Counted from the stretch's first letter, positions 18,149-26,653 are shown. The stretch is 34,739 bases of DNA from Xenorhabdus mauleonii (GCF_900113945.1 NZ_FORG01000032.1:1-34739); one strand, 5' to 3'. Notes: generated by a model from the letters alone, not told the origin. Program-made: numbers and translations.

Positions 18149-18760
18149 ATGTTTAACAAGCTGATGTTTAAAAAAATGATGCCGAAAAAAGCCTTGATTG
18201 GTTTAACAGCAGGCATTTTCTTAATGGGTAGCAACTCTGCCCTCGCGGCTAATTATAAAATTGATACCGCCGGCCAGCATGCGTTCATTGAATTCCGTAT
18301 TCAACATTTGGGCATAAGCTGGCTTTACGGTAGTTTCAGAAAGTTTGACGGCCAATTTACTTTCGATGCACAGAATCCCGCTGCTGATAAAGTCAACGTG
18401 GTTATTAAAACAAACAGTGTTGATACTAATCACGCTGAACGCGATAAGCATCTGCGCAGCCCCGATTTTTTAAACGTTGTAAAATACCCAGAAGCTAAAT
18501 TTTCATCAACTGAAGTCAAAAAAACAGGGGAAAATTACACCATCGCCGGTAATTTGACACTCAATGGCGTCACCAAGCCTGTGACACTCAATGCCAAGCT
18601 GACCGGCGAAGGCAACGATCCTTGGGGAGGATACCGTGCGGGCTTTGAAGCCAACGGGAAAATCAAACTGAAAGATTTCAATATAAAAGGCGATCTGGGG
18701 CCAAAATCCCAAGAAGTCGAATTGAACATTTCAGTAGAAGGCGTTAAAGAGAAAGCATAA
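18149..18760 (+). CDS. yceI: YceI family periplasmic lipid-binding protein
   Basis: 203 residues with a signal peptide ending SNSALA (cleavage near residue 33). The mature beta-barrel starts [18 protein letters not shown] and keeps family motifs ([56 protein letters not shown]). Family members bind polyisoprenoids or ubiquinone-like lipids in their barrel. TGGAG is 9 bases before the ATG. Second gene of yceJI, ended by the hairpin at 18850-18882. Confidence 0.93.
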   Translation: MFNKLMFKKMMPKKALIGLTAGIFLMGSNSALAANYKIDTAGQHAFIEFRIQHLGISWLYGSFRKFDGQFTFDAQNPAADKVNVVIKTNSVDTNHAERDKHLRSPDFLNVVKYPEAKFSSTEVKKTGENYTIAGNLTLNGVTKPVTLNAKLTGEGNDPWGGYRAGFEANGKIKLKDFNIKGDLGPKSQEVELNISVEGVKEKA

Positions 18761-18849
18761 TGCTTTTTTGCATCTTCTAATACGGTATTTCAAAAACTGT
18801 ATTTTAAAAATAGTGTTCCAAAAAACAGAGTTTCAAAATAATTGGAATA

Positions 18850-18882
18850 AATCTTGTCCCGCACGGCGAGCGGGACAAGATT
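18850..18882. terminator. Bidirectional terminator-like hairpin
   Basis: Perfect 13-bp stem AATCTTGTCCCGC / GCGGGACAAGATT with a 7-base loop, in the convergent gap between yceI and the small minus-strand gene. Each side carries AT-rich DNA rather than a pure U-run. Confidence 0.75.
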
Positions 18883-18921
18883 ATAATCTCTTGCATTTTC
18901 TGCTTTAAATTATCAACGATA

Positions 18922-19128
18922 TTATTTATCGGTAATCGTTACCTCAATATCGTTTGTATCTAAATATATTCCATCACCATCAAAAATATTACGGACATGA
19001 TTTATGGAAATATCTTTATCACATCTAAACTCATCACGTAGCTCTGTATAATAATCAAACCCATGATGAATTAAATTATCAATGAAAAATTGCATTTCGG
19101 TTTTATTCATTGTTAAATTTATTTTCAT
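18922..19128 (-). CDS. Small acidic protein of unknown function
   Basis: 68 residues starting MKINLTMNKTEMQFF, with GAGAGGA 6 bases before the ATG, which supports translation. It is acidic and has no membrane segment or known motif; it contains a DISINHVRNIFDGDGIYL segment. It is preceded by about 100 bases and then the PfpI gene on the same strand, so it could be the second gene of that transcript. A real gene is likely, but its function is unknown. Confidence 0.5.
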   Translation of the reverse strand: MKINLTMNKTEMQFFIDNLIHHGFDYYTELRDEFRCDKDISINHVRNIFDGDGIYLDTNDIEVTITDK

Positions 19129-19229
19129 ACCAATCCTCTCAATTTTTCAATTAAAAAACTTTTTCCATGATGATAAAAACCATGAAGCTAAATTAAAAAT
19201 GTCAGAATATTAAATTAACACTTATTAGA

Positions 19230-19997
19230 TTAACACTTTGAAACACTGGAAAAACCTGCCCGTATCGCATGATAATATTGCTGGTTAATTTCCTCTGTCA
19301 TTTTTTGTGACATGAGTGACATTTCTGGCCCTGCAAGTTGTGGCGAACCCGTTTTAAATGGTGGGCGTGGATCGTATTCAATAACCAGTTCGGCCAGTTC
19401 CGCAAACTCAGAGCCTCTCAATTGCTTAAGTACGAGTAAAGATGCATCAAACGAACCGGTTGCCGGGCCAGAAGTGTAAATATTGCCATCAATGACAACT
19501 TCACTGCCTTCTACAGCAATCGCGCCAAATTCTGATAACAGGGGAATAGCCCTGAAATTACTGGTCGCCCTACGATTGACTAACAATCCGGCTGCACCGA
19601 GAACCAATGTTCCGTAACACGTTCCGATTACAAATTTAGTCTTAGGTGCCTGTTTAGCAAAAAATGCCAGTACTTCCGCATCCCTAACGATTTCGGGGGG
19701 AACCATGCCGACAATCAATACATCTAAATCATCCGGGCATTCATCAAAAGTCATTGTCGACATTGTTGGCCAACCAATAAAGCCTTCGACTAACTCTCTT
19801 TTTTTCCAAATAAAATGGATTTCCGCAGACGCAATTGTAAAAACAGATTGTGCTCCATTGATATCCATTGGCATAAAACCCGGACACACAAATATACCAA
19901 CCTTGAGCGGAGTACCTTGACTTATCTTGCCTTTAGCCACTAACTCTATAATTGATTTCGTTGTCTTGCCACAACCACCATCGATAACACCGGACAT
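19230..19997 (-). CDS. DJ-1/PfpI family protein (isonitrile-hydratase-like)
   Basis: 255 residues. DJ-1/PfpI domain about 31-225. The nucleophile elbow is VIGTCYGTLVLGAAGLL with Cys127, and the partner region NIYTSGPATGSFDASL. This arrangement resembles isonitrile hydratase and related amidase-like members rather than the chaperone DJ-1. About 30 residues precede the domain. No signal peptide. It is divergent from a TetR regulator 92 bases away, with two matching palindromes in the gap, so TetR control is likely. The substrate is unknown; an isonitrile would fit an organism with isonitrile metabolites, but that is speculation. Confidence 0.8.
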   Translation of the reverse strand: MSGVIDGGCGKTTKSIIELVAKGKISQGTPLKVGIFVCPGFMPMDINGAQSVFTIASAEIHFIWKKRELVEGFIGWPTMSTMTFDECPDDLDVLIVGMVPPEIVRDAEVLAFFAKQAPKTKFVIGTCYGTLVLGAAGLLVNRRATSNFRAIPLLSEFGAIAVEGSEVVIDGNIYTSGPATGSFDASLLVLKQLRGSEFAELAELVIEYDPRPPFKTGSPQLAGPEMSLMSQKMTEEINQQYYHAIRAGFSSVSKC

Positions 19998-20020
19998 TTT
20001 GCCTTCTTAATCATATTTTT

Positions 20021-20086
20021 TTACTGGTTAGTAAAATAATGGCATTTGTTTTATACTCTGTAAATGATTATTTTACTAGGTGGTAA
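20021..20086. promoter_or_regulatory. Two TetR operator palindromes in the PfpI/TetR divergent gap
   Basis: TTACTGGTTAGTAA at 20021-20034 and TTACTAGGTGGTAA at 20073-20086 are both palindromes with TTAC/GTAA arms. The flanking AAAATAAT and ATTATTTT make them inverted copies of one another. The second overlaps the ribosome-binding site of the TetR gene. Autoregulation and control of the PfpI gene are inferred. Confidence 0.7.
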
Positions 20087-20089
20087 GAA

Positions 20090-20707
20090 ATGAAAAAGAA
20101 GGGTCGCCCACGCTCTTACGACAGTGAACAAGCCATCAAAGAGATTACTTTTCTCTTTTGGCGCAAAGGGTTTACTGCCACGTCTCTAGACGATTTGGTC
20201 AACGAGACGGGGATGAATAAACCAAGTCTCTATGCCGCATTTGGAAATAAGTTAGCCATTTATAAAAAAGCTATGGATAACTTTGGCACTATCGCGATCA
20301 CACGTTATGAAAATGCACTTAAAAAACAAAATGAAAGAGACACAATTCTTGATCGCATAACCCGTTATTTAACGGCTTCAATTGATTTATATACCGGTGA
20401 GAGCGGGAAATTGGGTTGCATGGCGTTGTCAACAGCAGCGGCAGAAGTAGAAATACCTGAGATCCAGCAATACCTTGCCATGGTAATTCAGATACAAACA
20501 GATCAAATAAAAAAAATTCTGAGTGAAACAAAAAATGACGGAGAACTGCTTCCTGATACGGATGTGGACATTATTGCTCAATTAATCATCGCCATCTTAC
20601 ATTCGATTTCTCTGCGCGCAAGAGCCGGTGAAAATGAAGCAACGTTAATGCCGTTAGTAGATACAGCAAAAATGATTTTAGAACCTATAACAGTGCCAGC
20701 AAAGTGA
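20090..20707 (+). CDS. TetR family transcriptional regulator
   Basis: 205 residues. The N-terminal helix-turn-helix is typical: GRPRSYDSEQAIKEITFLFW, GFTATSLDDLVNETGMNKPS and LYAAFGNKLAIYKKAM (about residues 5-62). The C-terminal ligand domain has GCMALSTAAAEVE, close to the AcrR/YcdC-like branch. The divergent neighbour is a DJ-1/PfpI gene, and two palindromic operators lie between. The ligand is unknown. Confidence 0.9.
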   Translation: MKKKGRPRSYDSEQAIKEITFLFWRKGFTATSLDDLVNETGMNKPSLYAAFGNKLAIYKKAMDNFGTIAITRYENALKKQNERDTILDRITRYLTASIDLYTGESGKLGCMALSTAAAEVEIPEIQQYLAMVIQIQTDQIKKILSETKNDGELLPDTDVDIIAQLIIAILHSISLRARAGENEATLMPLVDTAKMILEPITVPAK

Positions 20708-20978
20708 TTGGTAAAAATAAGCTATCCACCAGCAATTTTTGTAATGTCCCATCTGTTGCCATTAAACAATTTTTAAAACCATTATTTTAACCTTGCATAT
20801 ACAAGGCTTGATTGAATCAATGAAGAATATACCTGTCGTCAATCACAGAAAAAGTCTTTAATTGCTCATAGACTGCGGTTTATCATGCAGTTAAATAGAG
20901 AAACCATAACCGTCATTTTATTAATCATCCAATATCATTGAACACGTTTAATATCATTAATCACAAGAGAAAAAGATA

Positions 20979-21566
20979 ATGTATAGCAAACTTACAAATA
21001 AAACTGAGGAAGAAAAAACGCTGGAACCATCTCTGAAAAATAAACTTGTTAAATCTCGAACTGTCATTATTTCAGGAGAAATTAATCAAAATCTCGCTGA
21101 AAAAGTTATGACACAATTGTTGATTTTGCAGGAAATCAATGACGAACCAATAAAAATATTTATTAATAGCCAAGGTGGTCATGTTGAATCAGGTGATACC
21201 CTGCATGACATGATTAAGTTGATAAAACCTAAAGTCATCATTATTGGCACTGGCTGGGTTGCCAGTGCAGGTATTACTATCTTTCTGGCTGCAGATAAAG
21301 AAAATCGCTACTCTTTGCCGAATACCCGTTTTATGATCCATCAGCCATTAGGTGGTTTTCAAGGGCGTGCTTCAGAGATAGAAATCGAAGCCAAAGAAAT
21401 ATTGAAAGTCCGTACCCGCATCAATCGTCTCATCAGTGAAGCAACCGGACAGCCTCTCGATAAAGTCACGAAAGATACAAACCATAATTACTGGATGGAA
21501 TCTGAAGAAGCCCGTGATTATGGCATTGTTGGGAAAATCATCCGCCATTGGGATGAAGTGGAATAA
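20979..21566 (+). CDS. ClpP-like serine peptidase paralogue with altered catalytic triad
   Basis: 195 residues with the ClpP fold and no propeptide. The nucleophile Ser96 is in GWVASAG and His121 in FMIHQPLGG. The third residue, Asp171 in E. coli ClpP (DTERDRF), aligns with Asn170 in DTNHNYW: the His-to-Asp spacing of 49 is the same, and the codon is AAT. The oxyanion-loop INSPGG is INSQGG here. Listeria ClpP1 shows the same Asp-to-Asn change and works mainly in mixed rings with ClpP2. No clpX is adjacent, so this is a stand-alone extra copy, not the clpP-clpX locus. It may form hetero-rings with housekeeping ClpP. Confidence 0.85.
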   Translation: MYSKLTNKTEEEKTLEPSLKNKLVKSRTVIISGEINQNLAEKVMTQLLILQEINDEPIKIFINSQGGHVESGDTLHDMIKLIKPKVIIIGTGWVASAGITIFLAADKENRYSLPNTRFMIHQPLGGFQGRASEIEIEAKEILKVRTRINRLISEATGQPLDKVTKDTNHNYWMESEEARDYGIVGKIIRHWDEVE

Positions 21567-21705
21567 ACAAGACGATATCACTTCGCGAGAACTGTTTATC
21601 CTAGCCTTTGAAAACATGGCAAAGCGTATGCTGACAAAAGTCGCAGCAGAGATAAATTGCAGCTGGCAAGGCTGCAATGTTACAGGCAACAAAATACAAA
21701 CCGGG

Positions 21706-22308
21706 CTAGAACATTATGGCTGCCATGGAAGGTGGAATCAGGTCCATCAGCTCTTCTTTAGATGCCCCGTCACGCGCCTGCAATGAAATTGCCTGCATAA
21801 TCCCAAGAAAATATAATGCCAGTTTGCCAACATCAATATCAGCAGGTATCTCACCATCAGCAACGCCTTTTTCTAACCGAGTCCGGATTAATGCCAGTGT
21901 ATTTTTCCGCACGCCTTTAAGATAAGTATAAACTTCCTCATTTTCTTGCAGATTGTTCATTATCCCTAGAATCAGTAAACAGCCTCCAGAGTGGCTTGAC
22001 GTTGCAATTTCCACAGAATTTTCCAGCATTGCCCGCATATTTTCCTGCACGCTGCCAGCTTCATTCAGCTTATCCACCACCTTAGTGCCCACAGTCTTAA
22101 TGTAAAGTTCAACTGCCGCATAAAATGCTTTTTTCTTACTGCCAAAGGCAGCATAAAAACTCGGGGGATTGATCCCCATCGTAGCAGTGAGATCAACAAG
22201 CTGAGTACCTTCATAGCCTTTATCCCAAAACAACTTCATTGCTTGCTGAAGAGCAATATCTCGGTTAAAGCGTGGCGGGCGCCCTCGTAGTGTCATTGTA
22301 TATACCAT
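21706..22308 (-). CDS. TetR family transcriptional regulator of the adjacent MFS pump
   Basis: 200 residues. Helix-turn-helix region GRPPRFNRDIALQQAMKLFW, GYEGTQLVDLTATMGINPPS and FYAAFGSKKKAFYAAVELY (about 8-66). The ligand domain contains GGCLLILGIMNNL, again of the YcdC/AcrR-like branch. Start MVYTM at 22308 (a second ATG at 22296 is possible; the ribosome-binding site is weak). It is divergent from the MFS transporter, with a pair of inverted operators between, suggesting repression of the pump and of itself. Confidence 0.88.
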   Translation of the reverse strand: MVYTMTLRGRPPRFNRDIALQQAMKLFWDKGYEGTQLVDLTATMGINPPSFYAAFGSKKKAFYAAVELYIKTVGTKVVDKLNEAGSVQENMRAMLENSVEIATSSHSGGCLLILGIMNNLQENEEVYTYLKGVRKNTLALIRTRLEKGVADGEIPADIDVGKLALYFLGIMQAISLQARDGASKEELMDLIPPSMAAIMF

Positions 22309-22317
22309 CGTTATTTT

Positions 22318-22386
22318 TGTAGTGATTATAACATAAATGCCTTGATCTTATTTCGCAAGCTGGATATTTTTGTAATACCTACTACA
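22318..22386. promoter_or_regulatory. Pair of TetR operators between the regulator and MFS gene
   Basis: TGTAGTGATTATAACA (22318-22333) and TGTAATACCTACTACA (22371-22386) are imperfect palindromes on opposite strands of the same motif: TGTAGT-N4-AT(A/T)ACA. One flanks each promoter of the divergent pair. Confidence 0.7.
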
Positions 22387-22419
22387 TAATTAACCGATAA
22401 ATAACTAAAAGGTGATAAC

Positions 22420-23640
22420 ATGGAGAACATGCAGTCCAAGGTCGCTATTCTTTCCCATGCCGTAACCAAACAAAAAACAATTCCCTTCGCCATTTACATA
22501 CTGACACTCGGCATCTTTTCCATGGTGACCAGTGAATTTCAAGTTTCGGGTATGGTGCCAATCATGGCATACGACCTCGGTGTATCCATTTCTCAAATTG
22601 GTTACCTCGTTTCTCTTTATGCCTTGTCCATGACGTTCGGCGGCCCACTCTTAGCTATTGCATTATTAAAACAGCCGCCCAAAAAGGTCTTAATGACTCT
22701 CTATATTATTTTTATCGCAGCGGAAATCCTTGGTGCACTGGCAAATTCATATTTCATACTGGCGATAGCGAGGATCATAACCGGTGCCGTTTCAGGTGCT
22801 TTCTTTGGCGTGGCGCTTGCAATCTGTGTAGAGCTTGTCCCCACCGAACAGCGAGGATGGGCTGTTTCAATCGTACTTTCTGGCATTATGGTGGGAACGA
22901 TCTTGGGACTACCGATGGCTAACTTGATAGGTACCTATGCAGGTTGGCGAGAAAGTTTCTGGACAACCGGGATATTGGCCACCATTGCCGGGGTCATCAG
23001 CCTGTTTTTCCTGCCCGCCATCCCAAAACCACCAATAATGAGCCTGCGATCAGAACTCAGTAGCTTAAAAAACCTAAAGCTATGGGGTGTTTTTTCCACT
23101 AGCTTGCTGATTATCGGCGCAACCTTTGCTGCATTTACGTATTTCACCCCAATATTAAAAGAAGTATCAGGCTATAGTGATGGCATGATCACTTGTTTAC
23201 TCATTCTCTATGGAAGTGCCACGATCGTGGGTAATGCGATAGTCGGGAAACTGTCAGAACGCTATACCACTATGACACTCGCCATTGGCTTAATTTCTCT
23301 GACCTTTTTCCTGCTGTTATTTGGTTTATTTGCAGATCAAAAATCCCTTGCAGCCTTATCCCTCGTTGGTATTGGATTAGTGGGCGTTACCATGAATCCA
23401 GCCATGGTGACACGTGTCATGAAAACAGCCAATGGTCGTTCACTGGTAAATACAGTTCATTCTTCAATGATCACACTTGGTGTTGTCATTGGTTCTTTTC
23501 TTGGTGGATTCGCAATGAGCCTAGGCTGGGGATTAAGAGCGCCATTATGGATAGGTGTATGTATGGCGTTGCTTGGTTTAATGACTTTACTGCCGGATAT
23601 TCGGGCACTATACAGAAAAAATACCGTTATCTCTGAGTGA
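22420..23640 (+). CDS. Major facilitator superfamily drug or sugar efflux transporter
   Basis: 406 residues with about 12 membrane segments, starting near residue 21 (IPFAIYILTLGIFSMVTSEF). The loop 2-3 motif is replaced by LLKQPPKKVLM; the region IARIITGAVSGAFFGVALAI resembles motif B, and GIMVGTILGLPMANLIG motif C of the drug:H+ antiporter (DHA1) group. It probably exports a small molecule by proton antiport. AAAGGTGATAAC precedes the ATG. Divergent TetR gene and shared operators support inducible expression. Substrate unknown. Confidence 0.88.
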   Translation: MENMQSKVAILSHAVTKQKTIPFAIYILTLGIFSMVTSEFQVSGMVPIMAYDLGVSISQIGYLVSLYALSMTFGGPLLAIALLKQPPKKVLMTLYIIFIAAEILGALANSYFILAIARIITGAVSGAFFGVALAICVELVPTEQRGWAVSIVLSGIMVGTILGLPMANLIGTYAGWRESFWTTGILATIAGVISLFFLPAIPKPPIMSLRSELSSLKNLKLWGVFSTSLLIIGATFAAFTYFTPILKEVSGYSDGMITCLLILYGSATIVGNAIVGKLSERYTTMTLAIGLISLTFFLLLFGLFADQKSLAALSLVGIGLVGVTMNPAMVTRVMKTANGRSLVNTVHSSMITLGVVIGSFLGGFAMSLGWGLRAPLWIGVCMALLGLMTLLPDIRALYRKNTVISE

Positions 23641-23692
23641 TGACTCAGATTATTAACGTATATTTTCTTGCCGGATAATGAGATAAACATAA

Positions 23693-23725
23693 AGGCGGTA
23701 TGACGTCGAATGAATAATACCGCCT
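23693..23725. terminator. Hairpin between MFS gene and GNAT gene
   Basis: Stem AGGCGGTAT / ATACCGCCT (9 bp), loop of 15 bases, in the convergent gap. It could end both transcripts. Confidence 0.55.
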
Positions 23726-23737
23726 GTTGATTGCCAT

Positions 23738-24184
23738 TTATCCAGAGGATTTCGTATTATCCAACATCCAGACAAAGTTAGATTCAATGACAGGCTGAAA
23801 ACCTACTTTTTTATATAACCAAGGAGCATCATAAGTCACTAACGCCACATGTTTTACATAAGAAGTAACCGGGTGATCTAAAATACATTCCACCAGCCAA
23901 CGCCCTAACCCTTTCTTTTGATATTCATCAATAACAAATACATCAGCAAGATATGCAAATGTTGCAAAGTCAGTCAATAATCTGGCAAATCCAATTTCTT
24001 TTTCATTATGAAACAATGTAAAACATATACTATGTTCTATCGAAATTTTGACTCTTTTAAATTCAACATCAATCGCCCAGGGTAATTTTTTCAGATTATT
24101 ATGTACGAAATGAATATTACATTTATTTTTATCTGTGGTAATCCAATATTCACCTCGTTCCCATGTTATATTCTGCTCCATCAT
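23738..24184 (-). CDS. GNAT family N-acetyltransferase
   Basis: 148 residues. The acetyl-CoA pyrophosphate loop is QKKGLGRWLVEC (Gln89...Gly92-Leu-Gly94), preceded by the strand YLADVFVIDEY, and followed by APWLYKKVGFQPV, the usual GNAT C-terminal motif. The enzyme would acetylate a small amine or protein N-terminus; substrate unknown. No partner gene: aqpZ upstream on the same strand is separated by a terminator. Confidence 0.88.
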   Translation of the reverse strand: MMEQNITWERGEYWITTDKNKCNIHFVHNNLKKLPWAIDVEFKRVKISIEHSICFTLFHNEKEIGFARLLTDFATFAYLADVFVIDEYQKKGLGRWLVECILDHPVTSYVKHVALVTYDAPWLYKKVGFQPVIESNFVWMLDNTKSSG

Positions 24185-24238
24185 TTTTCCTTTTGCGAAA
24201 AGATCGAACCGTGAAGAAAATCTACCATAAAAAAGGAT

Positions 24239-24266
24239 AAAAAAAAGCCATGCTATCGCATGACTT
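24239..24266 (-). terminator. Terminator after aqpZ
   Basis: On the minus strand, stem AAGTCATGC / GCATGGCTT with GATA loop is followed by a run of T. It lies 30 bases past the aqpZ stop. Confidence 0.75.
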
Positions 24267-24295
24267 ATTAAAACAAAGGAACATTTATTAATGAG

Positions 24296-24991
24296 TTAAT
24301 CATCTTTCTGTAATAGTCCCTTGTATATCAACCCACCAATAGCTCCGCCAATTAATGGAATAAGCCAGAATACCCAAAGTTGCTCCAATGCCCAGGTGCC
24401 CTGGAAAATAGCAACCGCAGTACTTCTTGCCGGGTTAACTGATGTATTGGTTACAGGAATACTGATTAAGTGAATAAGTGTCAATGACAGACCAATTGCC
24501 AATGGTGCAAACCCTGCCGGTGCTTTCTTATCTGTAGCGCCAAGGATTATCAGTAAAAAGAAAGCCGTTAATACTAATTCGATGATAATTGCAGATTGTA
24601 ATGAGAAACCACCCGGAGAATGGTCACCGTAGCCGTTAGATGCAAAACCACTTGCTGTTGCATCAAAACCACTTTTACCACTGGCGATTAAATAAAGCAC
24701 CGCCGCTGCGGCAATTCCACCAATCACTTGAGCAATAATATAAGGGATCACATCTTTTGCTGAAATACGCCCGCCAGCAAATAGTCCCAATGTTACCGCA
24801 GGATTAAAGTGCCCTCCTGAAATATGTCCCACGGCATAAGCCATTGTTACCACGGTTAAACCAAAAGCCAGAGAGACACCAACAAAACCAATCCCCAGCT
24901 GTGGAAATGCCGCTGCTAACACAGCACTGCCACATCCACCAAACACCAACCAAAAAGTACCAAAGAACTCCGCCGATAATTTTTTAAACAT
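24296..24991 (-). CDS. aqpZ: Aquaporin Z water channel
   Basis: 231 residues, six membrane helices and two half-helices. Both NPA boxes are present (63-65 in [11 protein letters not shown] and 186-188 in TSVNPARS). The selectivity filter Phe43, His174, Thr183 and Arg189 is identical in number and type to E. coli AqpZ, which indicates a strict water channel rather than a glycerol facilitator. Located in the inner membrane. Monocistronic, with its own terminator. Confidence 0.95.
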   Translation of the reverse strand: MFKKLSAEFFGTFWLVFGGCGSAVLAAAFPQLGIGFVGVSLAFGLTVVTMAYAVGHISGGHFNPAVTLGLFAGGRISAKDVIPYIIAQVIGGIAAAAVLYLIASGKSGFDATASGFASNGYGDHSPGGFSLQSAIIIELVLTAFFLLIILGATDKKAPAGFAPLAIGLSLTLIHLISIPVTNTSVNPARSTAVAIFQGTWALEQLWVFWLIPLIGGAIGGLIYKGLLQKDD

Positions 24992-25233
24992 TCTACGATT
25001 CCCCTATGATGTTTGCATGAATGCAAAAGGATCCAAAAACAGTGTAGTTAGTATTTTTAAAGATGGGCAAGGAATCACAGAGAGAAATAACAGAAATAAA
25101 AATTATCAACGAAGGTGTGAAATAGGTCTTTTATGACGTGTTATATTGTTCATTAACAATAATGCATATTGAAATAAAGTTTTCTATTCTAAAAATTAAT
25201 TAACCTCAAAACAGAAAAGCATGCTATAAATCA

Positions 25234-25271
25234 AACAACCTGAGTTTAATATAATGGAAACTCAGGTTGTT
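25234..25271 (-). terminator. Terminator hairpin after ecotin
   Basis: Perfect 14-bp stem AACAACCTGAGTTT / AAACTCAGGTTGTT with a 10-base loop, 20 bases past the ecotin stop. Confidence 0.7.
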
Positions 25272-25290
25272 GATTTACTCGATCAAAAGA

Positions 25291-25770
25291 TTATTTTTGT
25301 ACTGCGGTTTCGACTTTATCCGATGCTTGCCAAATACGATATTTGACTGTGATTGATTTTGGAGTATAAGTCACAATAGGCAATTTGCTGTTATAACGAA
25401 TAAGTGCATCATTGCCTAACTGAACCTGTACAAAACGCACGGTTTCTTTTTGATCCGGCGGGCAACCCATTTTGGTTGACATGGGGCCATCTACTTTATC
25501 CAGCATATAGTAGTCATATCCCCATCCTTCCAATACTTTCTTATTCAACTCGCCACCGAACCAGTGGTGATTGCAGTCGACTTTCATATCTTTGCCAATC
25601 ACCAACTCAACCATGTAGTCTTTTTCATTAACTTGTTTAGGCAGCTCAATCACACTGCGAACCATTCCAGCCGGAGCTGCGGGGTAAGGTGCGATATCTT
25701 CCAGATTTTTGCCAGCAAAAACGGAAGTCGATGCCATCAAAGCAACTAAAGGAAATAGATATTTTTTCAT
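25291..25770 (-). CDS. eco: Ecotin, periplasmic serine protease inhibitor (P1 = Lys)
   Basis: 159 residues with signal peptide (cleavage after SVFA, residue 19). The mature protein follows ecotin throughout: IAPYPAAPAGM, LEGWGYDYYMLDKV, RYNSKLPIVTYTP and VKYRIW. The disulfide Cys66/Cys103 is conserved. The reactive loop VDGPMSTKMGCP has Lys100-Met101 where E. coli ecotin has Met84-Met85, so the P1 residue is Lys. Ecotin is a dimer that inhibits trypsin-fold proteases of many specificities; P1 Lys should favour trypsin-like enzymes. Monocistronic. Confidence 0.95.
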   Translation of the reverse strand: MKKYLFPLVALMASTSVFAGKNLEDIAPYPAAPAGMVRSVIELPKQVNEKDYMVELVIGKDMKVDCNHHWFGGELNKKVLEGWGYDYYMLDKVDGPMSTKMGCPPDQKETVRFVQVQLGNDALIRYNSKLPIVTYTPKSITVKYRIWQASDKVETAVQK

Positions 25771-26042
25771 ATATCACCTCTGAATATATTTAAAAAGGAG
25801 ATTGAATAATAACAACAAAAAGACTGAGGTAAATTATGATTTTTTGGCAATATACTGATTTTTATAGTCATTAAATAAAATTTAGATCTCTTTGCCAGAA
25901 ATAAATGTTAATTTTCCATTAACAATTGGTTAACAGCATAAATAGCATCAGATCTTTTTTATGTGATATCTCTCAAATCTGATCTTACAATGGGCTGCTA
26001 CACTTCATTGAGTGTGGTAGTAAATTTCGTTTAGGAGGTCTC

Positions 26043-26261
26043 ATGTTTCCAGAATATCGTGATTTAGTATCCAACCTGAAAGAATCTCATCCCCGCTTCC
26101 AATCTTTGTTTGAAAAACATAACCGACTTGACCACGAGATAGCCCAACTTGAAGGCCCAAATGGAACTGGCTACAGCGATAAGGTTGTACGTCTAAAGAA
26201 AGAAAAACTACACATCAAAGATGAAATGCAAAGGATTTTGCAGTCAGTGTCCGAAAAATAA
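26043..26261 (+). CDS. YdcH-like DUF465 small protein
   Basis: 72 residues, preceded by a strong TTTAGGAGG. The sequence FPEYRDLVSNLKESHPRFQ, LFEKHNRLDHEIAQLEG and VVRLKKEKLHIKDEMQRIL matches the YdcH/DUF465 helical hairpin proteins common in enterobacteria, whose function is unknown. It marks the chromosomal side of the tail cluster: the P2-type genes begin on the opposite strand just after it. Confidence 0.88.
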   Translation: MFPEYRDLVSNLKESHPRFQSLFEKHNRLDHEIAQLEGPNGTGYSDKVVRLKKEKLHIKDEMQRILQSVSEK

Positions 26262-26272
26262 CCTCGCGTTTT

Positions 26273-26300
26273 AACGCCTACTTTATGACAAGTGGGCGTT
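26273..26300 (+). terminator. Hairpin after the YdcH-like gene
   Basis: AACGCCTACTT / AAGTGGGCGTT (11 pairs including one T-G) with a 6-base loop. No clear U-run follows. Confidence 0.45.
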
Positions 26301-26344
26301 ACATGAAGTTCTCATTTAGAGAACTCGCACATTCTCACTTCACA

Positions 26345-26368
26345 CAAAAAAGCCACCATAATGGTGGC
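26345..26368 (-). terminator. Terminator of the tail operon (after ogr)
   Basis: On the minus strand GCCACC-ATTAT-GGTGGC is followed by six T. It lies 50 bases past the ogr stop and ends the late tail transcript. Confidence 0.85.
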
Positions 26369-26416
26369 AAAAAACTGGAGCAATTGTTTTTTCGTTATTT
26401 ATGGTTTTCCCATGAA

Positions 26417-26653
26417 TTACTGGGCGACAGCGGCTTTCTGGCGAGGTTGTCTCTTCGTTTTTGCCTTTGGATGAGGCGTGACATCATTGACTTCACCTGG
26501 CTTAGAAATGAAACGTACAAAGGTTTCATGGCTGACGAACGTTGCTCCACAATTAATGTTCTGACATTGGTTATAGCGCTCCTTTGTTTGGCTTGAATGC
26601 TCGAAGCTGCTGCGAGTATGTGCTGATTGACCACACAGAGGACACTTAATCAT
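26417..26653 (-). CDS. ogr: Ogr/Delta-like zinc-finger activator of P2-type late genes
   Basis: 78 residues from the ATG at 26653, which has AAGGTG upstream and gives the family start MIKCPLCGQSAHTRSS; a longer in-frame start is not needed. Four zinc-binding cysteines sit in CPLC and CQNINC, followed by GATFVSHETFVRFISKPGEV, very close to P2 Ogr. The C-terminus is Lys/Arg/Pro-rich. In P2, Ogr recruits host RNA polymerase to late promoters at TGT-N12-ACA boxes. Such a box is found upstream of the sheath gene. The start is inside a potential SD-sequestering hairpin. Confidence 0.93.
   Translation of the reverse strand: MIKCPLCGQSAHTRSSFEHSSQTKERYNQCQNINCGATFVSHETFVRFISKPGEVNDVTPHPKAKTKRQPRQKAAVAQ

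Noticed and set aside
21656..21678. ATTGCAGC/GCTGCAAT hairpin as terminator of the ClpP-like gene
   Set aside because: Stem of 8 bp but no U-run and 90 bases past the stop; not enough to call.
21436..21786. ORF overlapping the end of the ClpP-like gene
   Set aside because: It is a shifted frame that runs into the antisense of the TetR gene; no start signal.
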